Numbered from the stretch's first letter, positions 1-7,699 are shown. The stretch: 14,202 nucleotides of DNA from GCA-002841655 sp964446775 (GCA_964446775.1 CAYURA010000022.1:1-14202); one strand, 5' to 3'. Numbers and translations are program-made. The notes: a model not told the origin generated them from the sequence alone.

Positions 1-4
1 TAAT

Positions 5-1180
5 ATGAAATTAAAAAGAATAAAAAATAAAAGAAAATGGCAGGGCTTAAAAGTTATTTTACGGGTTGATTTTAATATTCCTAGAATAGGAAAAAAACTA
101 GGAGAAGATTATCGCCTCCTTGCCTCTTTACCTAGTATTAATTATCTATTAGATAAAGGAGCGTCAATTATAATTATAAGTCACTGGGGCAATCCTGATG
201 GGACTGATATGAATTTTTCAACTAAAGTTTTGGCAAAACGTTTAGCTAAATTGTCTGGTCATAAAATAAGATTTGTTCCTGACCTTATTGGCCCTAAAGC
301 AAAAAAAGCAGCTAGTGCTTTAAAACCGGGAGAAATAATTTTTTTAGAAAATTTACGTTTTAATCCCGGTGAGAAAAAGAATGATAGCAATTTTGCTGAA
401 GGCTTGGCTGATCTAGCTGATATTTATGTAAATGATGCTTTTTCTGTTTGTCATCGTGAACAAGCATCTGTTAGTGCCTTAAGCAATCTTTTGCCAGCTT
501 TTGCCGGCTTACAGTTAGAGCAAGAGTTAAAGCATTTGGATAAGGCCTCTAAACCGGTAAAACCACTAGTTTTAGTAATGGGTGGTGCTAAAATAAGTAC
601 TAAGGCACCCATGATAGAAAATTTAGCTGGGTCTGCGAATAAGATAATTATTGGAGGTGCTCTTGCTAATAATTTTTTGAAATATTATAAATATGAAGTT
701 GGTAATTCTTTCTATGACGAGAAGTCGAATTCAGTCATTGCTTCACTCCTGAAGAATAAAAAGATTGCTAATAAAATTGTTTTGCCAATTGACGTGATTG
801 TTAAGAATTATAAAGGAAGTCCTTGTCGGCGATTAATTTCTGATCTGAAAAAAACGGATACAATCTTAGATATTGGGCCAGATACGATTATTATTTTTAG
901 TGCATTGATTAGGAAAGCGCAGACAATAATTTGGAATGGACCAATGGGGAAGTTTGAAGAGATTCATTATAAGCATGGTAGTCTGGCTTTAGCTTCAGTC
1001 ATTGCCGCTAGGTCAACTGGACGAGCTTACGGCTTAGTAGGGGGTGGAGAAACTGTTTCTGCCTTGAAGTTAACTAGAATGGAGAGTCATGTTGATTGGG
1101 TGTCTACTGCTGGCGGGGCGATGTTAGCCTATTTAGGTAAAGAGCCTATGCCAGGATTAAAAAATTTATTTGTTAAATAA
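5..1180 (+). CDS. pgk: Phosphoglycerate kinase, divergent
   Basis: Cytosolic glycolytic kinase: 1,3-bisphosphoglycerate + ADP to 3-phosphoglycerate + ATP. The 391 residues are near the family's usual length, with both lobes present. Visible motifs: LRVDFNIP (19-26); D35-R37, matching the substrate-binding Arg38 of yeast; ENLRF (115-119); VNDAFSVCHR (142-151); GGAKISTK (193-200), nucleotide lobe; WNGPMGKFE (310-318); GGGET (346-350); STAGGAMLAYLG near the C-terminus. Oddities: the SHLGRP motif reads SHWGNP, so the conserved substrate-side Arg is Asn63; HRAHAS reads HREQAS; the GGGD Asp near the Mg-nucleotide is Glu349. ATG at 5 is the first start after a possible upstream stop (TAA at 1-3), with no Shine-Dalgarno visible. 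It is first in a run with eno 10 nt downstream. The family is certain; full activity is likely but not assured. Confidence 0.96.
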   Translation: MKLKRIKNKRKWQGLKVILRVDFNIPRIGKKLGEDYRLLASLPSINYLLDKGASIIIISHWGNPDGTDMNFSTKVLAKRLAKLSGHKIRFVPDLIGPKAKKAASALKPGEIIFLENLRFNPGEKKNDSNFAEGLADLADIYVNDAFSVCHREQASVSALSNLLPAFAGLQLEQELKHLDKASKPVKPLVLVMGGAKISTKAPMIENLAGSANKIIIGGALANNFLKYYKYEVGNSFYDEKSNSVIASLLKNKKIANKIVLPIDVIVKNYKGSPCRRLISDLKKTDTILDIGPDTIIIFSALIRKAQTIIWNGPMGKFEEIHYKHGSLALASVIAARSTGRAYGLVGGGETVSALKLTRMESHVDWVSTAGGAMLAYLGKEPMPGLKNLFVK

Positions 1181-1190
1181 GATATAAATT

Positions 1191-2495
1191 ATGACTAAAA
1201 AGACTACTAATCAAATAAAGTTTTTAACTGCTCGAGAGATTTTAGACTCTCGCGGGTACCCAACGCTTGAGGTTTGTCTTATTTTAAACTCGGGACAAAA
1301 AGTTAAAGCTAGTGTACCAGTCGGGGTTTATGATCATGCGAAAGTACAAGATCTGCGTGACGGTGACCACCGACGCTATAATGGCCATGGAGTCTTGTTA
1401 GCTGCAAACCATATTAATGAATTAATAGCGCCACGAGTTATTGGGATGTCAGTTTTAGACCAAGAACAGATTGATCGCCTGTTAATTGAATTAGATGATA
1501 CTTCTGATAAGAGACAATTGGGGGCTAATACGATGATGGTGGTTTCTATCGCTGTTGCGAGAGCAGCTGCTTTAAGTGAAGGGAGGGAATTATTTTCTTA
1601 TTTAATTGACAACTTTAATTTATCTGGCACCTCTCTATTACCTGTTCCATTATTTAATTTATTCAATGGCGGACCTCATGCTGATACAAATTTAGATTTT
1701 AAAGAATTTCTATTAATACCTAATATAAAATCTCAGCGGTTTAATGCGAGCAGTAAAGAGGGATCGATGCAAAGAATCGTGAGGGCAGGGGCAGAAATAT
1801 ATCACGCTTTAGGAAAAATATTAATAAATTCTGGCTATGATTCAGACACTGGCCTAGAAGGAGGTTATGCTCCTGATATGGATTCATCAATACAAGCTTT
1901 AGAATTTATGATGGCGGCAATAATAAAAGCTGGCTATAAAGCAACTGAGGATTTTTCTCTAGGTTTAGATATTGGTTCAGCTCAATTATATGATGAGTCA
2001 TCTAAACAGTATGTTTTTGCTCTTGATAATTTATATTTTAATTCTTCTAATTTAGTTAGCTTATATGAAGAGTGGTTACAAAAGTTTCCAATCACATATT
2101 TAGAAGATGGGCTATCTTCTGAAGACTGGCCAGCATGGCGTGAAGCAACATCTCTCTTAGGTGATAAGTTAGTTTTAGCTGGAGATGACCTATTTCTTAG
2201 CAATTTAGAAAGGATCAGAAGAGGGATAGCGGAACAAGCAGCTAACGCCGTGGTAATCAAACCGAACCAAATTGGGACCTTGACAGAAACAATAGAATGT
2301 GCAAAATTAGCTAAACGACAAAACTATCAATTAATCATTTCTCATCGTAGTGGTGAGACTAATGATGATTTTATTGTTGATTTAGCTGTAGCACTAGGAG
2401 CTCAGTTTCTTAAGGCAGGATCCTTATCTCGTGGTGAAAGAGTGGCAAAGTATAATCGGTTAACAGAAATTTCTGCCATCTTAAATAATTCATAA
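1191..2495 (+). CDS. eno: Enolase with altered catalytic loop
   Basis: Converts 2-phosphoglycerate to phosphoenolpyruvate. The 434 residues are of normal length. Recognisable blocks: AREILDSRGYPTLEV (14-28); NGGPHADTNLDF-KEF (159-173) with His163 and Glu172; LEGGYAPD (222-229) with the proton-donor Glu223; LDIGSAQLYD with metal ligand Asp260; LEDGLSSEDW with Glu305; GDDLF with Asp332; IKPNQIGTLTET with Lys357; SHRSGET (384-390); FLKAG with Lys408; ERVAKYN. All three Mg-binding acids, the general base Lys and the acid Glu are therefore present. The flexible loop normally reading SGASTG, whose Ser helps bind the second Mg, is VGVYDH here (44-49), one residue shorter overall. Start ATG lies 10 nt after pgk with no Shine-Dalgarno. 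Enolases can also be surface exposed, but nothing here shows this. Confidence 0.95.
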   Translation: MTKKTTNQIKFLTAREILDSRGYPTLEVCLILNSGQKVKASVPVGVYDHAKVQDLRDGDHRRYNGHGVLLAANHINELIAPRVIGMSVLDQEQIDRLLIELDDTSDKRQLGANTMMVVSIAVARAAALSEGRELFSYLIDNFNLSGTSLLPVPLFNLFNGGPHADTNLDFKEFLLIPNIKSQRFNASSKEGSMQRIVRAGAEIYHALGKILINSGYDSDTGLEGGYAPDMDSSIQALEFMMAAIIKAGYKATEDFSLGLDIGSAQLYDESSKQYVFALDNLYFNSSNLVSLYEEWLQKFPITYLEDGLSSEDWPAWREATSLLGDKLVLAGDDLFLSNLERIRRGIAEQAANAVVIKPNQIGTLTETIECAKLAKRQNYQLIISHRSGETNDDFIVDLAVALGAQFLKAGSLSRGERVAKYNRLTEISAILNNS

Positions 2496-2503
2496 ATTTA
2501 ATT

Positions 2504-3397
2504 ATGTCTGAAACTGATGATATTAAGCAAGAATCTAGAAAGGCTGAGCAAAAAAAAAGATTAGTCTGTCTTTTTTTAGATGGCTTGGGTGTAGCCGCTG
2601 ATAGCGAAGTTAACGCGGTAAGAATGGCTAAAATGCCAAATTTAGCTAAGTATGTAAAAAATTATCCTGTGAGTCTATTATCCAGTATTACCAAAGATGA
2701 GCGACGTCGCTATTGGGCTTTAGGATCTGGAATGAGTGCAGATAATGATTTATTTCCTCAAGCTAAAACTGCCTTGAGTTCAATTTTAAGTGATAATGGT
2801 TATCGGCAATTAAAAATCTGTGCTAGCGAACAATCTTTATTATTAAATCTATTTTTTAATAATTATAAAGAAATACCCTATCTTAATGAAGATAGAATTT
2901 GTCTAAATACTCCAGGAATTGATGAATCTTTAGTTGATTTTACTAAGAATTTAATAAAGTTAGTTAAAAAACAATACAAGAATAATAGTTATGATACAAT
3001 TTTTGCTAGCTTGCCTTCAATTCATGAAGCTGCTACACGTGGAGGATTTACTGAAACAGTGAAGAATCTTGAGTTGATGGATAAATTATTACCTAAAATA
3101 ATTGATTTAGTTTTAGTTAATGACGATTTATTAGTGTTATGTTCCCCTTACGGTAATGCTGAGCGAACTAAAGACTTAGCAGCAGATTGGGAAGACAAAA
3201 CAGCTACTAATAATCCAGTGCCTCTCGTTATCATAGGCAATGCTTATGAAGGAAAAACTATTGGACTAGCTGATCCACTAGAAGGTGATTTAAGCGTTCT
3301 TGCGCCGAGTGGTATTTTAGCTGATTTTGCACCAACTATTCTAAGTCTCTTGAATCTAGATCAAAGTACGGAGATGGAAGGAGAGAGTTTAATTTAA
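2504..3397 (+). CDS. Degenerate iPGM-like protein, probable pseudoenzyme
   Basis: Related to cofactor-independent phosphoglycerate mutase (alkaline phosphatase superfamily) but 297 residues instead of about 510. Matches are seen at the N-terminus (LFLDGLG 23-29, MPNLAKYVKNYP 44-55), the middle (GYRQLKI 99-105, NEDRI 128-132) and the C-terminus (GNAE 217-220, NNPVP 236-240, a DFAPTILSLL stretch near 274-283). The segment between about residues 85 and 95 replaces the whole phosphotransferase insert domain. Of the seven metal/nucleophile positions of iPGM only the first Asp (Asp26) survives: the GQMGNSEVGH serine region is unrecognisable (GSGMSADND), DMVGH is SIHEAA, ADHGNAE is SPYGNAE, and the His before NPVP is gone. 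Known iPGM chemistry should be impossible. It lies 8 nt after eno, with no Shine-Dalgarno. Mutase activity must come from elsewhere in the genome; a structural or regulatory role is a guess. Confidence 0.82.
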   Translation: MSETDDIKQESRKAEQKKRLVCLFLDGLGVAADSEVNAVRMAKMPNLAKYVKNYPVSLLSSITKDERRRYWALGSGMSADNDLFPQAKTALSSILSDNGYRQLKICASEQSLLLNLFFNNYKEIPYLNEDRICLNTPGIDESLVDFTKNLIKLVKKQYKNNSYDTIFASLPSIHEAATRGGFTETVKNLELMDKLLPKIIDLVLVNDDLLVLCSPYGNAERTKDLAADWEDKTATNNPVPLVIIGNAYEGKTIGLADPLEGDLSVLAPSGILADFAPTILSLLNLDQSTEMEGESLI

Positions 3398-3430
3398 AAA
3401 TTTTTTTTAATAAATATAAAAGGAGGAAAG

Positions 3431-3601
3431 ATGAAAAATAATGTAAATAGGACGAGAAAAATACACGCTATTTCTCATGAGCAAAAAGAGCTTGAAGGAA
3501 AAGTCAAGCAAAACAAAGGGAAAACAATAAAACCAGTCCCTTTTGAGGAAATTGGCCCAGGTTATAGCGTGGGGTCACTTGGTTTAGGTCGAATATCTTA
3601 A
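3431..3601 (+). CDS. Small basic hypothetical protein, 56 aa
   Basis: A short ORF of 56 residues ending in TAA at 3599-3601. It is preceded by AGGAGG at 3421-3426, four bases before the ATG, the strongest ribosome binding site in this window. The N-terminal half is rich in Lys/Arg/Asn/Gln and looks disordered (starts MKNNVNRTRK). The C-terminal part, PFEEIGPGYSVGSLGLGRIS (37-56), is Gly-rich with a PGY turn. There are no Cys residues, signal peptide or membrane segment. It follows the iPGM-like gene by 33 nt and is directly followed by a hairpin terminator, so it is probably the last gene of the glycolytic operon. I do not recognise the family. The ribosome binding site, clean ORF and terminator make a real gene likely. 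Confidence 0.72.
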   Translation: MKNNVNRTRKIHAISHEQKELEGKVKQNKGKTIKPVPFEEIGPGYSVGSLGLGRIS

Positions 3602-3640
3602 AATTTAATACAAAAAAATTTAAATTTTAAGGAAAATAAT

Positions 3641-3669
3641 AAGGTCACTCGAAATAAGTGACCTTTTTT
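3641..3669 (+). terminator. Rho-independent terminator of the glycolytic run
   Basis: A perfect 9-bp stem (3641-3649 with 3657-3665) with a 7-nt loop is followed by six T's at 3664-3669. It lies between the convergent 56-aa ORF (+) and the PAP2 gene (-). Read on the minus strand the tail is ATTATTTTCC, so it may also stop the gyrB/PAP2 transcript less efficiently. Confidence 0.85.
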
Positions 3670-3688
3670 AATAGTATTAAATTACTTT

Positions 3689-4126
3689 CTAAAATCCAAG
3701 TTGCCAGCCTAGAGTACTTACAACTATGCCAATTATGGCGCCGATAATAACTTGTATGGGGGTGTGCCCAATTCTTTCAAGCAGATTAGGATAATAGTCA
3801 TCTAGAAAATCATCTTCTTTTAGGTCTTTTACTAAAATATTTAAAGTTTTACCATGTTGTCCAAGATAATTACGCAAGCCAATTGCGTCGGTAACAATAA
3901 TTAGCATAAAGACAAAGGCAATAGCAAAAGAAGCAGAGTATAAGCCATCGCGCAGCAAGACTATTGTAGATAGAGAGGTTACAGTTGCAGTATGACCACT
4001 TGGCATATCAGAGTAGGCAAAAATATCGTGCCAGTGGAATGATCTATTACGGATTATTTTGATAATTATTTTTGTTCCTTGAGCGATAATAAAGGCAATA
4101 ATGGGATAAATTAGATAAGGTAGCAT
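3689..4126 (-). CDS. Divergent PAP2 / DUF212 family membrane phosphatase
   Basis: A 145-residue integral membrane protein resembling the DUF212 divergent PAP2 (acid phosphatase/VanZ-related) family, of which Bacillus YuiD is a member. Diagnostic blocks: an N-terminal hydrophobic helix (about 3-25), DMPSGHTATVTSL (about 40-52) matching the phosphatase SGH motif, a central hydrophobic helix followed by TDAIGLRNYLGQHG, and a C-terminal IGHTPIQV plus a last helix. This is the usual family length. Such proteins are predicted lipid-phosphate phosphatases of the envelope; the substrate is unknown. The ATG lies 4 nt after the gyrB stop on the same strand without a recognisable Shine-Dalgarno, so it is probably translated from the gyrB mRNA. 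The stop is TAG. Confidence 0.87.
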   Translation of the reverse strand: MLPYLIYPIIAFIIAQGTKIIIKIIRNRSFHWHDIFAYSDMPSGHTATVTSLSTIVLLRDGLYSASFAIAFVFMLIIVTDAIGLRNYLGQHGKTLNILVKDLKEDDFLDDYYPNLLERIGHTPIQVIIGAIIGIVVSTLGWQLGF

Positions 4127-4130
4127 ATAT

Positions 4131-6149
4131 TTAGAAATCTAAATTTATAACCTTTTTAGCATGAGTTTGGATAAAGTGTTTACGCGGCGCAACATTATCA
4201 CCCATTAACATGTCAAAAATTTGATCAGCCCTAGCAGCATCTGCAATAGTCACCTTCTTAATAATTCTTTTCTCAGGGTCCATTGTAGTAGCCCAAAGTT
4301 GTTCTGGGTTCATTTCGCCTAAACCTTTGTAACGTTGGATCATAATTTTTTGATTTGTTTTAGTTTTTAGGTCTTTGCTTTCTTCAATCTCAATTATTTC
4401 TTTATCAGTGTCATTATCATTTTCTTCAGTATTCTCGGTTTCTTCTATAATCCCTCCAAAATCTAAAATAATTTTATCTTTTTCATCGTCACTGTAAGCG
4501 TAGGCTATACTATTGCCTTTTTTAATTTGATATAGCGGCGGCTGGGCGATATAGACATGACCTTTATCAATGAGAGCAGTGAAATATCGGAAGAAAAGAG
4601 TTAGGAGTAGGGTGCGTATATGGGCTCCATCAACATCAGCATCAGTCATAATAATTATTCGATGATAGCGTAATTTATTTAAATCAAGTTGTTCATCAAT
4701 GTTGGTTCCCAGAGCAATAACCAAATTTTTAATTTCTATATTAACGAGCATCTTATCAAGCCGAGCTCGTTCAACATTTAAAATTTTACCTTTTAAAGGC
4801 AAGATAGCTTGAAACTTTCGATTTCTACCTTGTTTAGCACTTCCCCCAGCTGAATCACCCTCAACAATATATAATTCGCAGTCTTCAGCTTTGCGACTAG
4901 AACAATCGGCTAATTTACCTGGCAGGGTCATTCCTTCCAGGGCTCCTTTTCTTAAAATTGTTGCCCTAGCTGTTCTCGCAGCTAAGCGAGCTTGGGATGA
5001 AAGAACGCACTTTCCTAGAATTGATTCAGCTTCTTTAGGATGCTCTTCTAAGAAAGTATTAAAAGCATCACCCATAATCTGCTCTACATAACCTTTCATT
5101 TCAGCATTGCCTAGCTTGCCTTTAGTCTGCCCTTCAAATTGAGGTTCTTTTAATTTGACGCTGATAATCGCTGTTAGACCTTCGCGCACATCTTCTCCGC
5201 TAAGATTTTCTTGTTTTTCTTTTAAGATATTTTTCGTTCGACCATAATTATTTAACGTCCTAGTAAGTGCGCTTTTGAAGCCTATTAAATGGGTTCCGCC
5301 TTCAAGATTATAGATGTTATTAGCAAAGGGAAGGACGGTTTCATTGTATTCGTCATTATATTGTAGAGCTATTTCAATCCTGTTTTCGTTTATTTCTTTA
5401 TCAACATAAAAAATAGTTTCATTTTTTACACTCTTACCGCGGTGTAGGGATTTAATGTATGATTTAATTCCACCCTCAAAGTGGAAACGATAGTGTTTTT
5501 TTCGATGATCTGTTCTCTCATCAATAACATCGATACTAATATTTTTTGTTAAATATGATTGCTGGCGGATACGATCTAAGATTTTCCCCCAGTTGAATTC
5601 TAGTTCAGTAAAAATGCTAGAATCAGGTTTAAAAGTAATAGTGGTGCCTGTTTTGTCGCTTTTTCCAACAGTCTTAATAGCATGCTGGGGTTTTCCAGCT
5701 CTATATTCCTGACTCCAGGTCTTACCATCTCGAAATATCTCTGCTTTTAAATATTCACTTAAGGCATTAACTACCGAAACCCCGACTCCATGGAGCCCAC
5801 CAGAAACTTTATAACCATTACCGCCGAATTTACCGCCAGCATGTAATTTGGTCAAGACGGTTTCTAGGGCGGAAAGACCTGTTACTTTATGGCGAGCGAC
5901 AGGAATGCCTCGTCCATTATCCACGACCTTAACCATGCCATCTGACAATAGAGTAACAGATATTTTGTCAGCATAACCGGCCATTGCTTCGTCAATTGAG
6001 TTGTCTACTACTTCCCAAATTAAATGATGAAGGCCATTGGCGGAGGTAGAGCCAATATACATACCTGGACGTTTACGTACCGGGTCTAAGCCTTCTAGAA
6101 CGGTAATATCATCAGCTCCATAATTATTATTTGTTTTATTTGTAGCCAT
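4131..6149 (-). CDS. gyrB: DNA gyrase subunit B
   Basis: ATPase subunit of type IIA topoisomerase, 672 residues. Domain order: GHKL ATPase (about 10-230) with catalytic Glu46 and Asn50 in WEVVDNSIDEA, DNGRGIP (77-83) and the lid glycines of GGLHGVG (117-123); transducer domain (about 231-400) with QTKGKLG (341-347), where GyrB-type Lys contacts ATP phosphate; TOPRIM with YIVEGDSAGGSA (427-438, Glu430) and TDADVDGAH (502-510) binding Mg; and the tail domain with IQRYKGLGEMN (604-614). QTKxKLG and overall length favour GyrB over ParE. Oddity: an acidic low-complexity insert at about 566-596 (ETENTEENDNDTD and on) just before the tail. The ATG at 6149 gives the MATNKTNNNYGADDITVLEG start, which fits the family. 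It has its own promoter at 6215-6243. The PAP2 gene follows. Confidence 0.96.
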   Translation of the reverse strand: MATNKTNNNYGADDITVLEGLDPVRKRPGMYIGSTSANGLHHLIWEVVDNSIDEAMAGYADKISVTLLSDGMVKVVDNGRGIPVARHKVTGLSALETVLTKLHAGGKFGGNGYKVSGGLHGVGVSVVNALSEYLKAEIFRDGKTWSQEYRAGKPQHAIKTVGKSDKTGTTITFKPDSSIFTELEFNWGKILDRIRQQSYLTKNISIDVIDERTDHRKKHYRFHFEGGIKSYIKSLHRGKSVKNETIFYVDKEINENRIEIALQYNDEYNETVLPFANNIYNLEGGTHLIGFKSALTRTLNNYGRTKNILKEKQENLSGEDVREGLTAIISVKLKEPQFEGQTKGKLGNAEMKGYVEQIMGDAFNTFLEEHPKEAESILGKCVLSSQARLAARTARATILRKGALEGMTLPGKLADCSSRKAEDCELYIVEGDSAGGSAKQGRNRKFQAILPLKGKILNVERARLDKMLVNIEIKNLVIALGTNIDEQLDLNKLRYHRIIIMTDADVDGAHIRTLLLTLFFRYFTALIDKGHVYIAQPPLYQIKKGNSIAYAYSDDEKDKIILDFGGIIEETENTEENDNDTDKEIIEIEESKDLKTKTNQKIMIQRYKGLGEMNPEQLWATTMDPEKRIIKKVTIADAARADQIFDMLMGDNVAPRKHFIQTHAKKVINLDF

Positions 6150-6214
6150 AGAAAATAAAAAATTCCTGATTTTGGAATCACTATTTAAATATTATTTAAC
6201 CTATTAACGCTTTT

Positions 6215-6243
6215 ATTATAACAAAAATAATAATTTAAAGCAA
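6215..6243 (-). promoter_or_regulatory. Predicted sigma70-type promoter of gyrB
   Basis: On the minus strand a perfect TATAAT (6220-6215) lies 17 nt downstream of TTGCTT (6243-6238, a weak -35). This would give a 5' leader of about 59 nt before the gyrB ATG at 6149. Confidence 0.6.
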
Positions 6244-6313
6244 TCGGCATTTTATTTATTTTTTGTCTATCCTTGCTTTATATTTACCACTAATCATTAA
6301 CTTATACAATCAT

Positions 6314-6319
6314 TATAAT
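6314..6319 (+). promoter_or_regulatory. Predicted -10 element for the M23 peptidase gene
   Basis: A perfect TATAAT at 6314-6319, 57 nt before the ATG at 6377, in the 227-bp divergent spacer with gyrB. No good -35 is visible, so this rests on the hexamer and position. Nothing else was recognised in the spacer. Confidence 0.45.
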
Positions 6320-6376
6320 AGTATTTCAAGTTTCTTTATTTGGCTTTTTTGGCTAATTAAGCTATTCTTTTAAAAT

Positions 6377-7612
6377 ATGATTAAAAATAAAAAAATATTT
6401 TTCTTATTCATAATATTTCTCGTCTTTATTGTTTCTACCGGTTTCTATTTATACAAACACTCCCAAGCAGGATATGCTGAGCAATTAAATATAAATAATA
6501 TTGAGGAATCTGAGGATCTTAAGCCAGAATTTCGGTTTGAAAAGATTGAGATTATTCCTGGAGATACCTTTACAGCTCTTGCTAACCAGGCTGGCTTAAG
6601 TTCGGCTCAAGCTCAAGCTATTTATGATTGTGCTTACAAGGAATATGATTTAGCTAAAATTAAAGCTGGGAATTTTTTGGAATTGCTTTCAGATTATGAA
6701 ACTGGAGAAATTAAAGAAATTATATATAAAATAGATAATGAAGAAGAGCTAGTGGTTATCCCTGATAGATTTGATGGTTATTCAGCTAGCTGTCGCTCCA
6801 TTGCTTACGATGTCAAAATTGTTACTAAACAGGCAGAGATTAATAATTCATTATATTTATCTGCTCTAGAAATAGGGATGGATGAAAAAGCAGTGATTGA
6901 ATTAGCAGAGGCTTTCCAGTGGACTATAGATTTTGCTATGGATCCCCGAGTAGGTGACACTTTTAAAGTTATTTATGAAGAAAAGTATATTAATGATGAA
7001 TATGTTAGGCCAGGAAAAATTTTAGCTGCTCGTTATGTAAATAACGGTATTAGTCATGAGTTATATTATTTTTCAGAAAATGAAGATAATGAAGGCTACT
7101 TTGATGAAACTGGTAATTCAGTCCAAAAAATGTTCTTGAAAGCTCCTGTTGCCTTTAAGTATATTTCTTCAGGCTTTACTACTGGGTCTCGCTATATTGA
7201 AGCATTTAATGTTTCTACTGGCCATCGGGCAATTGATTATGCTGCGCCGATAGGCACGCCAATCAGGTCTGTGGGTGATGGAACTATCATCTCAGCTGCT
7301 TGGAGCGGGTCTTATGGTAATATGGTTAGTGTCAGGCATAATAGTACTTATACTACTAATTATGCTCACATGTCTAAAATGGTCGTTCGTTATGGGCAGA
7401 AAGTTAAACAAGGGGACATAATTGGTTACGTTGGCTCAACAGGTTTTTCTACTGGTCCCCATCTTCATTATGAGATGGTTCGCAATGGTATTAAAGTTAA
7501 TCCATTAATTGAAATATTACCACCGGGTACAGCGATTAAGGAAGAAAATAAAGAACGATTTTTTGATAGTATTAGCAATTGGCAAGGCCAACTCCGAGAT
7601 GAAGTTAATTAA
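6377..7612 (+). CDS. Membrane-anchored M23 (lysostaphin-type) endopeptidase
   Basis: Predicted peptidoglycan DD-endopeptidase, 411 residues, similar in layout to MepM/YebA. The N-terminal signal-anchor is about 6-26 (KKIFFLFIIF and on), facing the periplasm or cell surface. Residues about 54-130 (IIPGDTFTALANQAGLS) look like the LysM/OapA-like substrate-recognition domain of these enzymes. Residues about 145-255 resemble the Csd3-type second domain. The catalytic domain is about 265-380, with HRAID giving Zn ligands His283 and Asp287, His331 in NYAHMSK, and HLH (362-364) in STGPHLHYE giving the last Zn ligand. All catalytic residues are present, so it should be active. No Shine-Dalgarno precedes the ATG. 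A strand-specific leader follows TATAAT at 6314. No partner activator is nearby. Confidence 0.9.
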   Translation: MIKNKKIFFLFIIFLVFIVSTGFYLYKHSQAGYAEQLNINNIEESEDLKPEFRFEKIEIIPGDTFTALANQAGLSSAQAQAIYDCAYKEYDLAKIKAGNFLELLSDYETGEIKEIIYKIDNEEELVVIPDRFDGYSASCRSIAYDVKIVTKQAEINNSLYLSALEIGMDEKAVIELAEAFQWTIDFAMDPRVGDTFKVIYEEKYINDEYVRPGKILAARYVNNGISHELYYFSENEDNEGYFDETGNSVQKMFLKAPVAFKYISSGFTTGSRYIEAFNVSTGHRAIDYAAPIGTPIRSVGDGTIISAAWSGSYGNMVSVRHNSTYTTNYAHMSKMVVRYGQKVKQGDIIGYVGSTGFSTGPHLHYEMVRNGIKVNPLIEILPPGTAIKEENKERFFDSISNWQGQLRDEVN

Positions 7613-7613
7613 A

Positions 7614-7643
7614 ATAAAAGGCTCTAGAATAAAAGGCTCTAGA
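7614..7643 (+). repeat. Perfect 15-bp tandem duplication
   Basis: ATAAAAGGCTCTAGA occurs twice head to tail (7614-7628, 7629-7643), starting one base after the M23 stop codon ends. Because TCTAGA is self-complementary, the two copies can also form a 6-bp stem with a T6 run after it (7645-7650). This could be a weak terminator formed by duplication. Confidence 0.8.
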
Positions 7644-7667
7644 ATTTTTTAGAAAAATAATCTATTA

Positions 7668-7673
7668 TATAGT
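7668..7673 (+). promoter_or_regulatory. Possible -10 of the epimerase-tpiA-TPR run
   Basis: TATAGT at 7668-7673 (5 of 6 to consensus), in an AT-rich stretch 26 nt before the epimerase ATG. No convincing -35 is seen; only a T-run sits at the expected distance. Weak evidence. Confidence 0.3.
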
Positions 7674-7699
7674 TAAGTTTAAATAATAATTTTTCTACT

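Noticed and set aside
1982..2260. Antisense open frames inside eno, gyrB, the epimerase, tpiA and the six-TM gene.
   Set aside because: They lie fully inside strongly supported genes, and their translations have no family features.
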